From VAZQ01 sp963841705 (GTDB lineage: Bacteria; Pseudomonadota; Alphaproteobacteria; Rhizobiales; Xanthobacteraceae), in assembly GCA_963841705.1 (NCBI GenBank), contig CAWJDY010000025.1, positions 62,001 to 126,000 on the forward strand: a DNA stretch of 64,000 bases, read 5' to 3'. Shown piece after piece: positions 33,503 through 41,171 of this stretch. Numbering within the stretch: position 1 is the stretch's first letter; each line of letters begins with the position of its first letter. The notes below the pieces were generated by a model. The model had not been told where the DNA came from and searched no databases. It worked only from the letters and a program-made list of their open reading frames with translations. The position numbers were made by a program, and so were the translations under genes.

Positions 33503-34884
33503 CCTACATCCCGAACTCGATCGAGGCGCGCGACATCGCAAGCCTTGTGCACATGCAGACGAACCTGCGCCTGCATCAACAGGAAGGCCCGCTGGTCATC
33601 GCGCGCGGGGACGGTTGCCGCGTGTTCGACGAGGCCGGCCGCGACTACATCGAAACGGTCGCAGGCTTGTGGTGCGCCTCGCTGGGCTTCGCCTCCGAGC
33701 GGCTGGCCAAGGTCGCCTACGAGCAGATGCGTCGGCTCGGCTATTACCATCTCTATCGTCATCGCTCGAACGAGCCGGCCATTGCTCTCGCCGAGACGCT
33801 GCTGCGGATTGCGCCCGTGCCCATGGCGCGCGTGGTTTTCCAGTGCTCGGGCTCCGAGGCAAACGACACCGCGATCAAGCTTGCATGGTATTACTGGCAT
33901 GCGCGCGATGAGCCGCAGCGCGTCAAGATCATCGCGCGCCAGATGGCGTATCACGGCAACACTTGCGCTGCCGTGAGTCTCTCGGGCAAGCCTGACATGC
34001 ATGCCGGGTTCGGTTTGCCGTTCGCGCCGTTCAAGCACACCGAATTTCCCCATTATTACCGCCGGCACGAGCAAGGCGAGAGCGAGACGGAGTTCTCGAC
34101 GCGCATGGCGCAAGCGCTTGATAAGCTGATCCAAGCGGAAGGTCCCGAGACGGTCGCGGCCTTCTTCGCCGAGCCGATCATGGGCGCGGGTGGTGCGATC
34201 CTTCCGCCGCAGGGTTATTTCGAAAAGATCCAGGCAGTGCTGCGCAAGTACGATATCCTGTTTGTTGCGGACGAGGTGATCTGCGGCTTTGCCCGCACCG
34301 GAGAGATGTGGGGTTCACAGACCTATTCTCTGCGTCCGGACATGATCACGACGGCAAAGGCGCTTTCCGCTGCCATGCAGCCGATCTCGGCGGTGCTCGT
34401 GAACCGGCGTGTGCATGATGCCATGCTGGCGCAATCCGACCGGTTGGGGAATTTTGCGCATGGCTATACCTATGCCGGTCACCCGGTTGCGGCCGCTGTG
34501 GCGCTGGAGGTGCAGAAGATGTACGCCGAGATGGACATCGTCGCGCGCGCCAAACGGCTGGGTCCGGTGTTGCAATCGACCCTTGGCCGGCTCCAATCAC
34601 ATCCCATGGTCGGCGAAGCGCGCGGGGTCGGGCTCATCCTCGGCATGGAGCTCATGCGCGATGGGGAAAAGCGCATTCCGTTCGATACCGCGCTCAAGGT
34701 GGGCGCGCGCGTCGACGCCGCGGCCAAGCATCACGGGTTGATTCTGCGAGTGGTAGGGGACCGATTGGTGTTTGCTCCGCCGCTGGTGATCGAAGCCTCG
34801 GACATCGAAGAGATCGGCATTCGGCTCGAGCGTGCGCTCGACGACGTGGCAAAGGATCTCAAGCGGGAGGCCGCATTTCACTGA
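33499..34884 (+). CDS. Class III omega-aminotransferase
   Basis: A 461-residue PLP enzyme starting at GTG 33499 inside the HyuB stop. Markers: FQCSGSEANDTAIKLAWYYW, FVADEVICGFARTGEMWG and K287 in TTAKALSAAMQPISAVLVN. The N-terminal MTYIPNSIEARDIASLVHMQ is typical of putrescine/beta-alanine/taurine-pyruvate type transaminases. In this operon it probably converts an amine product of the hydantoinase step into an aldehyde, which the CoxL-like or flavin enzymes might then oxidise; that order is an inference. Confidence 0.9.
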   Translation: MTYIPNSIEARDIASLVHMQTNLRLHQQEGPLVIARGDGCRVFDEAGRDYIETVAGLWCASLGFASERLAKVAYEQMRRLGYYHLYRHRSNEPAIALAETLLRIAPVPMARVVFQCSGSEANDTAIKLAWYYWHARDEPQRVKIIARQMAYHGNTCAAVSLSGKPDMHAGFGLPFAPFKHTEFPHYYRRHEQGESETEFSTRMAQALDKLIQAEGPETVAAFFAEPIMGAGGAILPPQGYFEKIQAVLRKYDILFVADEVICGFARTGEMWGSQTYSLRPDMITTAKALSAAMQPISAVLVNRRVHDAMLAQSDRLGNFAHGYTYAGHPVAAAVALEVQKMYAEMDIVARAKRLGPVLQSTLGRLQSHPMVGEARGVGLILGMELMRDGEKRIPFDTALKVGARVDAAAKHHGLILRVVGDRLVFAPPLVIEASDIEEIGIRLERALDDVAKDLKREAAFH

Positions 34885-34987
34885 GCCGGCCGTTGCGTGA
34901 TCCGCTTTCACGCGCCTGAAATTAACGACGCGTTAAGCAAATCAGCGCAACCGTCGGATGCATCGAGATCCGAACAGGATGCCACCC

Positions 34988-35338
34988 ATGAAAGCCGAAA
35001 CCTCTCTCCCCATTGCTTCGCAACAGCAGGCATCGCAGCAGGGCTTCGCGAGATCGCGAGCTGTAATGCTGGGCCTCGAGGAGGCGTTTGACGATATTCC
35101 GGGGATAGTGGCCTCGATGCTGGTGGCATTCGGAAAGAACGGCATCAGGACCATCGAGGATCTCGCGGCCTGCGCCACCGATGATCTTTTGGGATGGACC
35201 GAGCGCCGGGGCGACAAGATCACGACGCATCCCGGCATCCTCGGCGACATGGCGGTATCGCGCAAGCAATGCGATACGATCATCCTGCAGGCACGCGTCC
35301 GCGCAGGATGGATAGAGCCCACTGCCTTGGGTGCATGA
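34988..35338 (+). CDS. Free-standing NusA C-terminal-like protein
   Basis: A 116-residue protein. From about residue 30 it reads LEEAFDDIPGIVASMLVAFG, KNGIRTIEDLAACATDDLLG, WTERRGD and TIILQARVRAGWIE, which is the helix-hairpin-helix C-terminal repeat of alphaproteobacterial NusA. The S1, KH and N-terminal RNA polymerase-binding parts are all missing. Possible starts are ATG 34958, 34979 or 34988; the last is chosen because the segment before it is not conserved in character. The stop overlaps an ATG at 35335 that is in frame with the DUF2161 gene. It may bind RNA polymerase alpha or RNA, as NusA C-termini do, or be a degenerate copy. Confidence 0.65.
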   Translation: MKAETSLPIASQQQASQQGFARSRAVMLGLEEAFDDIPGIVASMLVAFGKNGIRTIEDLAACATDDLLGWTERRGDKITTHPGILGDMAVSRKQCDTIILQARVRAGWIEPTALGA

Positions 35339-35493
35339 CCTGTTCGACGCGCGTTTCGGTCCTCAAGCCCGCCTCGCAGATGCCTCGGGAGCCAGAGCAC
35401 CAACCGGTTCGCGCAAGGAGGGCATCCCTGCGCAAGCCGGTGGAGAGCGATGGAGCCTCGAAAGCAAGTGATGCCGCCCACACGGAGCGGGGC

Positions 35494-36171
35494 ATGCGGG
35501 AAACTTCGCTTTATCCGCCGGTGAAGCGGTTCCTCGAGAGCCACGGCTTCGAGGTGAAAGGCGAGATCTGCGGATGTGATCTGGTCGCATTGCGCGATGG
35601 GGAACCGCCTATCGTGGTCGTTGGAGAGCTCAAGCTCGGGTTCAATCTCGACCTGGTGCTGCAAGGCGTGCATCGCACGGCGGCATGCGATGAAGTCTGG
35701 CTTGCCGTGCGCCTGCGACGGCGTGGTCGCGAGCGCGACGCCCGCGTGCTGAAGCTTTGCCGGTTGTTGGGCTTTGGCCTGCTCGGTGTCTCCACCACCG
35801 GACGCGTCGAGGTCCTGGTGCAGCCGGGCCCCTGGCGACCGCGTCGCGACCCGCGTCGCCGCGTGCGACTGATCAGCGAGCATCGTCGCCGCGTCGGCGA
35901 TCCGGCCTTGGGCGGCAGCTCAAAGACGCCGATCATGACCGCCTACCGCCAGCAAGCTCTCGCGTGCGCCGCTTCGCTATCAAGCGGTCCGCGGCGCACG
36001 TCCGAGGTCAAGATTGTCGTTCCCGATGCCCCCAAAATACTGCTGCATAATGTCTACGGCTGGTTCTGCCGGGTGGAGCGCGGCGTGTATGCGCTGACCT
36101 CGGCGGGAATGACCGCGCTTTCTCGTTGGCCGCAGGCAACCTACGCTGCGTCAGGGCTAACCGTTTCCTAA
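35494..36171 (+). CDS. DUF2161 putative PD-(D/E)XK-type nuclease
   Basis: A 225-residue protein. It begins METSLY-like (MRETSLYPPVKRFLESHGFE) and has the nuclease-like core GCDLVALRDG followed by VVGELKLGFNLDLVLQGVHR, where D and ExK form the PD-(D/E)XK metal site. A winged-helix-like C-terminus (YGWFCRVERGVYALTSAG) follows. DUF2161 has been proposed to be a phosphodiesterase of this fold; no substrate is known. An in-frame ATG at 35335 overlaps the NusA-like stop (ATGA), so a 53-residue longer form is possible; the shorter start fits the usual family N-terminus. The tRNA-like gene lies 45 bp downstream. Confidence 0.8.
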   Translation: MRETSLYPPVKRFLESHGFEVKGEICGCDLVALRDGEPPIVVVGELKLGFNLDLVLQGVHRTAACDEVWLAVRLRRRGRERDARVLKLCRLLGFGLLGVSTTGRVEVLVQPGPWRPRRDPRRRVRLISEHRRRVGDPALGGSSKTPIMTAYRQQALACAASLSSGPRRTSEVKIVVPDAPKILLHNVYGWFCRVERGVYALTSAGMTALSRWPQATYAASGLTVS

Positions 36172-36216
36172 ACTTTATCCTCGTAATTGGCCGCATCCGC
36201 GCTACCAATTCCGTGC

Positions 36217-36288
36217 GGCCCGGTGGCGGAATGGCGACGCAGAGATGGGGAACCGTCTCGTATCCTGGTTCAACTCCAGGCTGGGCCT
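36217..36288 (+). tRNA. tRNA-like cloverleaf with 8-nt anticodon loop lacking U33
   Basis: Acceptor stem GGCCCGG/CTGGGCC (7 bp, one G-U), positions 8-9 TG, D stem GCG/CGC (3 bp) with a GG-containing 9-base loop, anticodon-type stem GAGAT/GTCTC (5 bp, last pair T-G), loop GGGGAACC, variable GTAT, T stem CCTGG/CCAGG with loop TTCAACT. All four stems pair. The discriminator is T36288 followed by CCG, so the CCA end is not encoded. The eight-base loop has no U at position 33 and no obvious sense anticodon. This is either a degenerate tRNA or a tRNA-like RNA with a non-decoding role. Stem integrity argues for selection. Confidence 0.65.
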
Positions 36289-36359
36289 CCGATGCACTCT
36301 GCGCAATGAATCGCCGCGCGTCCTGTGCGCGGCGGCCAGTCGCGGCTTCAGTCGGAATA

Positions 36360-36557
36360 TCAGCGGAGAATGTAAACGATCGCGGCAGCGGCCGTGCCCA
36401 CCACGCAGCTTCCCGAAATCCAGATGGCGCCAATCAGGATCCACACCGACCAGTAGCCGTGCGTGTTGGCGCGCCGGCGCAGGCGCGTCCCAGCGGAGGT
36501 GCGCAACTGCGGTGGGGCGGACGGCGGTTCGGGCAAGCTCGGCGCGACATCGGGCAA
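36360..36557 (-). CDS. Possible small single-pass membrane protein
   Basis: A 65-residue frame ending at TGA 36360 with one strong hydrophobic helix (VWILIGAIWISGSCVVGTAAAAIVY) behind a basic, proline-rich start (PPSAPPQLRTSAGTRLRRR). The start is uncertain: TTG 36557 is the nearest in-frame candidate. The composition fits a tail-anchored membrane protein, but there is no recognised family. Confidence 0.3.
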   Translation of the reverse strand: MPDVAPSLPEPPSAPPQLRTSAGTRLRRRANTHGYWSVWILIGAIWISGSCVVGTAAAAIVYILR

Positions 36558-36641
36558 TGTGCTTCTTACGCCAGGGCGTGGAACTAGCTCGGTGCCAGAG
36601 CATTGAAGCGGGTAGCAGCCAAAGGAGGGGGAAACCGCGGC

Positions 36642-36803
36642 ATGCCCTCTGCTGACGATTATCGCCGGCACGCAAGCGAGTGCGTTCGGCTCGCTCAAAA
36701 TGCGCAAAATCCGACCGATAAGGCGCTCCTTCTGAGGATGGCAGAAACCTGGGTACGGCTTGCAGACCAGGCAGAAGGTCGCGAATCTAAAAAACCGGAA
36801 TAA
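36642..36803 (+). CDS. Short conserved rhizobial protein (YRRHA..C..LA family)
   Basis: A 53-residue protein with a strong AAAGGAGGGG ribosome site. Pattern: DDYRRHASECVRLAQNAQN, DKALLLRMAETWVRLADQ. Many copies of this charged two-helix protein occur in Bradyrhizobium-like genomes as I recall, none with known function. A paralogue follows at 36923. The length and helical heptad pattern suggest a helical hairpin that dimerises or binds a partner. Confidence 0.7.
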   Translation: MPSADDYRRHASECVRLAQNAQNPTDKALLLRMAETWVRLADQAEGRESKKPE

Positions 36804-36922
36804 AAGCCGGTCAACTTCACGCTTCTCGGTTGCAATCATGCGACTGGTTTCGGTTGTGGAACTTTACCATGGCAACGGCTGTTGGTCCTCCGACGTGAGA
36901 CACCGCTCGTGGGATATGTGCC

Positions 36923-37096
36923 ATGCGAAGCCCCGCAAAGTTCAGAGAATATGCGGCGCAATGCAAGCAGCTGGCAAAGAGCGCTGCAAACGATAAGGAT
37001 CGCGCAGCGCTCCTTGAGATCGCCGAAGCATGGCTTGCATGCGCCGCCGAAGCCGAACGCAAATCCGTTGAGATTCAAACGTCAGAGTCGCAGTGA
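36923..37096 (+). CDS. Short conserved rhizobial protein, tandem paralogue
   Basis: A 57-residue protein, MRSPAKFREYAAQCKQLAKS, NDKDRAALLEIAEAWLACA. It keeps the spacing of YxxxAxxCxxLA and DxxALLxxAExW of the gene at 36642 but is otherwise diverged, so the two are an old tandem duplication. It ends 36 bp before the kdpE stop on the opposite strand. It starts at ATG 36923. Confidence 0.6.
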   Translation: MRSPAKFREYAAQCKQLAKSAANDKDRAALLEIAEAWLACAAEAERKSVEIQTSESQ

Positions 37097-37131
37097 GTCG
37101 CAGTGAAGATGACTCTGGGATGGAAGAGGGA

Positions 37132-37821
37132 TCACGTGGGTGCGCGCAAGCGATAGCCGATCCCCGTCTCGGTCAGGATGTATTGCGGGCGCTCCGGATC
37201 GGCCTCGATCTTTTGCCGCAGTTGCCGCACATACACGCGCAGATACTGCGCGTCGGTCAAATCATCCCAGAGCTCTCGCAGCAAAAACTTGTGGGTGAGA
37301 ACCTTACCCGCGTGCGCGACGAGCAGCCGCAATAGATCATACTCCTTGGGGGAGAGCTTCACTTCCTTCTCCCCGACTTTCACGATGCGGCGCACGAGAT
37401 CGACCGAAAGGTCGCCGGTGTGAAAGATCGGGCGCTCGCCCTGAACCTGAAGCTGATGCCGCAGCGCCGCCCGCATGCGGGCAAGCAGCTCGTCGGTGCC
37501 GAACGGCTTTGTTACGTAGTCGTCTGCACCCATGTCCAGCGCCTCAACCTTTGCGGCCTCATCGTCGCGGCTCGAAAGCACCACGATGGGAACACGCTCG
37601 TTATGCGCGCGGATCGCGCGTAGCAGGTCGAAGCCCTGCATGTCCGGCAGGCCGAGATCGAGAATGACCAGATCGGGCTTTTGCGTCATCAGGTCGAGCG
37701 CGGTTCCGCCATCGGGCGCTTCCAGGACATGATAGCCTTGGGCGGCGAGCCCCATGCGCAGCAGCTTGCGGATCGGCGGCTCGTCATCGACGATCAGGAC
37801 CCGGACCGGAGCAGCGCTCAT
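37132..37821 (-). CDS. kdpE: KdpE response regulator of potassium transport
   Basis: A 229-residue OmpR-type regulator. Receiver: VDDEPPIRKLLRMGL, phospho-acceptor D55 in LVILDLGLPDMQG, ALDMGADDYVTKPFGTDEL. The C-terminal winged helix ends with LRVYVRQLRQKIEADPERPQ and ILTETGIGYRLR, a typical KdpE end. It overlaps kdpD by four bases (ATGA) and is the last gene of the kdp operon. It is activated by KdpD at low potassium or high osmolarity. Confidence 0.95.
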   Translation of the reverse strand: MSAAPVRVLIVDDEPPIRKLLRMGLAAQGYHVLEAPDGGTALDLMTQKPDLVILDLGLPDMQGFDLLRAIRAHNERVPIVVLSSRDDEAAKVEALDMGADDYVTKPFGTDELLARMRAALRHQLQVQGERPIFHTGDLSVDLVRRIVKVGEKEVKLSPKEYDLLRLLVAHAGKVLTHKFLLRELWDDLTDAQYLRVYVRQLRQKIEADPERPQYILTETGIGYRLRAPT

Positions 37822-40541
37822 GCGGCGGTATCCAACGATCTGGCCGCTGCCGGGATCGGCAGTCGGATGCTGAAGATCGCGCCGCTGCGATCGGTTCTGT
37901 TGCCGCTCCAGATCGTGCCACGCATCGCTTCGATGAAGCCGCGAGAGATGGCGAGCCCGAGCCCGGTCCCCGCGCGCACCTGGTCGGTTTTGCGCGCTCG
38001 ATAGAACTTGTCGAAGATGTGCTCCAGATCGCCCGGTGGGATACCATCGCCCTCGTCCAGGATCTGCAGAATGACGGACTCTCGATCGCGCCAGCTCTGG
38101 ATGCGGATAGTCGTTGCGGGTTGCGCGTATTTGGCAGCGTTGTCCAACAGATTGAACAGCACTTGCTCGAACAAAACCGGGTCGATCTCCACCATGGGCA
38201 GGTCGTCGGCGAGCTCCACCTCGATGCGATGGTGCGCGAGTATCTTGTTTGCGCGCGCGAGCGCGCTGCCTACCACTTCGCCCAGATCGTGCAGAGCCGC
38301 ATTGGGAACGACTGCGCCGGATTCCAGCTTCGTCATGTCGAGCAGGTTGGCGATGAAACGGTTGAGCCGCTCGGATTCATCGATGATGGTAGCAACAAGA
38401 TCGGCCTTGGCCTGCTCATCGAGCACGTTTGACAGGCTGCGCAACGTCCCTGCCGCGCCGAGGACGGCGGCAAGCGGCGTCTTGAGATCGTGCGAGATGG
38501 AAGTGAGCAGCGCTGAACGCAAGCGTTCCGTCTCCATTGTCCGCTTGACGCGTTCCATGTCCTCGACCAGGCGAACCCGCTCGATCGCGAGCGCAGCCTG
38601 ATCCATCAGCGCGTCCAGCAGCCGGCGCTGATCGGGAGTGAGCAGGGGGCCAGGCTTGTCGCTGTCGATTCCGACGATTCCAATGGCGCCGCGGCCGGTG
38701 CGCATGGGCAAGAACAAGCGCTTTGCGCCGGGGAGCGTCTCCGAGCCGCGGCCCGCCGCTCTGTTGTTCTCCCATGCCCATTTGGCGGCCGCCAAATCCG
38801 CCTGGTCGAGGGTATCCTCCGGCGGATAGCCGACCTTGACCGCAATCGAGCCCTCTTCCGGCAACAGCAGCACCACGTGCACCTTCAACATCAACGCAAT
38901 CTGGTACGCGGTGGCCCACAGAAGGTCGTCGAGCGTCACCACACCCGCGAGCTTGCGGCTGAACGCGTAAAGCTGCTCGGTGTTTCGCGCGCGCCCCATG
39001 ACGACAAGGGCATGGGAGCGCGCGCGTGATGCAACGTTGGAGACGATGATGGCCGTAATCGTGAAAAACAGGAAAGCGGCGACATTTGTCGGGTCCGTAA
39101 TCGTGAAGGTGTAGATAGGCGGCAAAAAGAAGAAGTTGTAACAGAGCGAGGAGGCGATACTGGCAAAGAGTGAAGGCCAGAGCCCGAAGCGCACCGCCAC
39201 GACGACGATTGCAGTGAGAAAAACGAGATCAACATTTTCAATCCCGATCCACTGCCACATGACCTCGCTGATACCCAACGCGGCAGCAACAGACGCGAGC
39301 GCAGCGCCGTAGGGCGCGAGGTTGAATGCCTCCTGGTGCTCGGCGGTTCGGATCGTTTTCTTCGGAATCGGCTCGCCCGCGAGCTCCTCCCCAGCGATGA
39401 CGTGGACGCTGATGCTGCCGGACTTCCGCACCAGCTCATGCACTACCGAGCCGTGCAGAATCTCGAACCAGCGTGACCGCGTGGATTTTCCGATGATGAT
39501 CTGAGTGACATTGTTTGCGTGCGCGAAGCTCACCACGTCATCGGCAATGCTGCGCACGCTTCCCGGTACGCTCAGCGCCTCGCCGCCAAGCGCCTCCGCC
39601 AGCCGCAGCGTGTCGGCGATGCGGTCGCGCTCTATCTCGGTAAGCTGCAGGCTGCGCCGGGTCTCGACGTAAAGCACGGTGAACGGCGCATGCAGCCGGT
39701 CGGTCAGGCGCTTGGCATAGCGTACGAGCCCCACCCCCCTGGGATCCTCGCAGATGCAGACCAGAATGCGCTCGCCCGCGGCCCATGGTCCCGGGATGGC
39801 ATGAGCCTGCATGTGGGTGAGCAGCTGCTCGTCCACGCGTTCCGCCGTTGTGCGAAGCGCAAGCTCGCGCAGCGCGGTCAGGTTTCCGGGCGAGAAATAA
39901 TGCTCCAGCGCACGCTCGGCCTGCTTGGGGACGTAGACTTTGCCCTCCTTGAGCCGCTCGATCAGGTCGTCCGGGGTGATATCGACGAGCTCGATTGCGT
40001 CGGCGCGGTCGAACACCGAGTCCGGGACGGTCTCGCGCACCCGCACATGCGTGATCTGCGCCACCACATCGTTGAGACTTTCGATGTGCTGGATGTTCAC
40101 CGTGGTGTAGACGTTGATTCCGTGGTTGAGCAGTTCCTGGACGTCCAGATAGCGCTTGGGATGGCGGCTCCCCGGCGCGTTGGTATGGGCGAGCTCGTCG
40201 ACCAGGACGATCTGCGGGTGCCGCGCTATGACGGCATCGAGGTCCATCTCCTCCAGCGCCTGCCCCTTGTATTCGAGCCGGCGGCGAGGAATGACCTCGA
40301 GCCCTTCCAGCAGAGCCTGGGTTTCCTTGCGGCCGTGGGTTTCCACCACGCCGACCGCCACGTCATAGCCGTCGAGCTTGCGGGCGCGGGCCTGTTGCAG
40401 CATCTCGTAGGTCTTGCCTACTCCGGGTGCGGCCCCGACAAAAATCTTGAGCCGGCCACCAAGGCTGTCTTCGCGCCGGGCTGCTTCGAGCAGGGCGTCG
40501 GGGGACGGTCGCTGGTCGGGGTCGCGGCGCTGATCCGCCAT
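37818..40541 (-). CDS. kdpD: KdpD potassium sensor histidine kinase
   Basis: A 907-residue kinase of normal KdpD length. The N-terminal KdpD domain has a Walker A site FVGAAPGVGKTYEM (about residues 34-47), then an Usp-type domain (about 255-380). Four membrane helices lie about 405-510, followed by GAF (about 530-655), HisKA with SISHDLKTPLAAVLG and an ATPase domain with NLLDNAAKYA, DEGDGIPPGDLEHIF and TGLGLAISRGF. It senses potassium and ionic strength and phosphorylates KdpE. The gap to kdpC is 11 bp. Confidence 0.95.
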   Translation of the reverse strand: MADQRRDPDQRPSPDALLEAARREDSLGGRLKIFVGAAPGVGKTYEMLQQARARKLDGYDVAVGVVETHGRKETQALLEGLEVIPRRRLEYKGQALEEMDLDAVIARHPQIVLVDELAHTNAPGSRHPKRYLDVQELLNHGINVYTTVNIQHIESLNDVVAQITHVRVRETVPDSVFDRADAIELVDITPDDLIERLKEGKVYVPKQAERALEHYFSPGNLTALRELALRTTAERVDEQLLTHMQAHAIPGPWAAGERILVCICEDPRGVGLVRYAKRLTDRLHAPFTVLYVETRRSLQLTEIERDRIADTLRLAEALGGEALSVPGSVRSIADDVVSFAHANNVTQIIIGKSTRSRWFEILHGSVVHELVRKSGSISVHVIAGEELAGEPIPKKTIRTAEHQEAFNLAPYGAALASVAAALGISEVMWQWIGIENVDLVFLTAIVVVAVRFGLWPSLFASIASSLCYNFFFLPPIYTFTITDPTNVAAFLFFTITAIIVSNVASRARSHALVVMGRARNTEQLYAFSRKLAGVVTLDDLLWATAYQIALMLKVHVVLLLPEEGSIAVKVGYPPEDTLDQADLAAAKWAWENNRAAGRGSETLPGAKRLFLPMRTGRGAIGIVGIDSDKPGPLLTPDQRRLLDALMDQAALAIERVRLVEDMERVKRTMETERLRSALLTSISHDLKTPLAAVLGAAGTLRSLSNVLDEQAKADLVATIIDESERLNRFIANLLDMTKLESGAVVPNAALHDLGEVVGSALARANKILAHHRIEVELADDLPMVEIDPVLFEQVLFNLLDNAAKYAQPATTIRIQSWRDRESVILQILDEGDGIPPGDLEHIFDKFYRARKTDQVRAGTGLGLAISRGFIEAMRGTIWSGNRTDRSGAIFSIRLPIPAAARSLDTAA

Positions 40542-40552
40542 CAGGACTCATT

Positions 40553-41158
40553 TTAGCGGGCTGCCGCACGATCGAGCGCCAGATTGAGCGCGAGCACATT
40601 GACTCGCGGCTCGCCCAGGATGCCGAGGGTGCGGCCCTCCACGAACTCATTCACGAGCCGGCGCACGCTATCTTCGGACATATTGCGTGCTTTCGCAACG
40701 CGAGGCACCTGAAAAAGTGCCGCGTCGGGAGAGATATTCGGGTCGAGACCGCTGCCGGACGTCGTCACCAGGTCGATGGGAACTTCAGAGGAGGAGTTTT
40801 CCTGTTTCAGCCTGTCCATGTCTCCCTGGACCCGCTCAACGAGCGATTTGTTGGTCGGGCCGAGATTGGATCCGCCGGAATTTGCCGCGCTGTAGGGGGC
40901 AGGGACAGTTTTGGTCGGGTCGTTCGGATCGGGTGCCACGGTAGCCGAGGGACGGCCATGAAAATAACGGTCGCTCTGGAATTCCTGACCGATCAGCGCC
41001 GATCCAATGATCCTGCCGTTCTGCTCGATCAGGCTGCCTTGGGACTGGGCTGGAAAGAGCACGCGCGCAATCCCGGTCATGGCAAAGGGGTAGGCGATGC
41101 CGGTAATGAGCGTCAGGGCGACAACGAGCACGATTGCAGGGCGGAGTTCTCTCAGCAT
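40553..41158 (-). CDS. kdpC: KdpC potassium-transporting ATPase subunit C
   Basis: A 201-residue chaperone-like subunit with one N-terminal helix (LRPAIVLVVALTLITGIAYP) and the family segments GSALIGQEFQSDRYFHGRPS and SAANSGGSNLGPTN. The C-terminus has SPDAALFQVPRVAKARN. It helps KdpB to bind ATP. It follows kdpB by 13 bp and precedes kdpD. Confidence 0.95.
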   Translation of the reverse strand: MLRELRPAIVLVVALTLITGIAYPFAMTGIARVLFPAQSQGSLIEQNGRIIGSALIGQEFQSDRYFHGRPSATVAPDPNDPTKTVPAPYSAANSGGSNLGPTNKSLVERVQGDMDRLKQENSSSEVPIDLVTTSGSGLDPNISPDAALFQVPRVAKARNMSEDSVRRLVNEFVEGRTLGILGEPRVNVLALNLALDRAAAR

Positions 41159-41171
41159 AGCCTCTTGTTCC

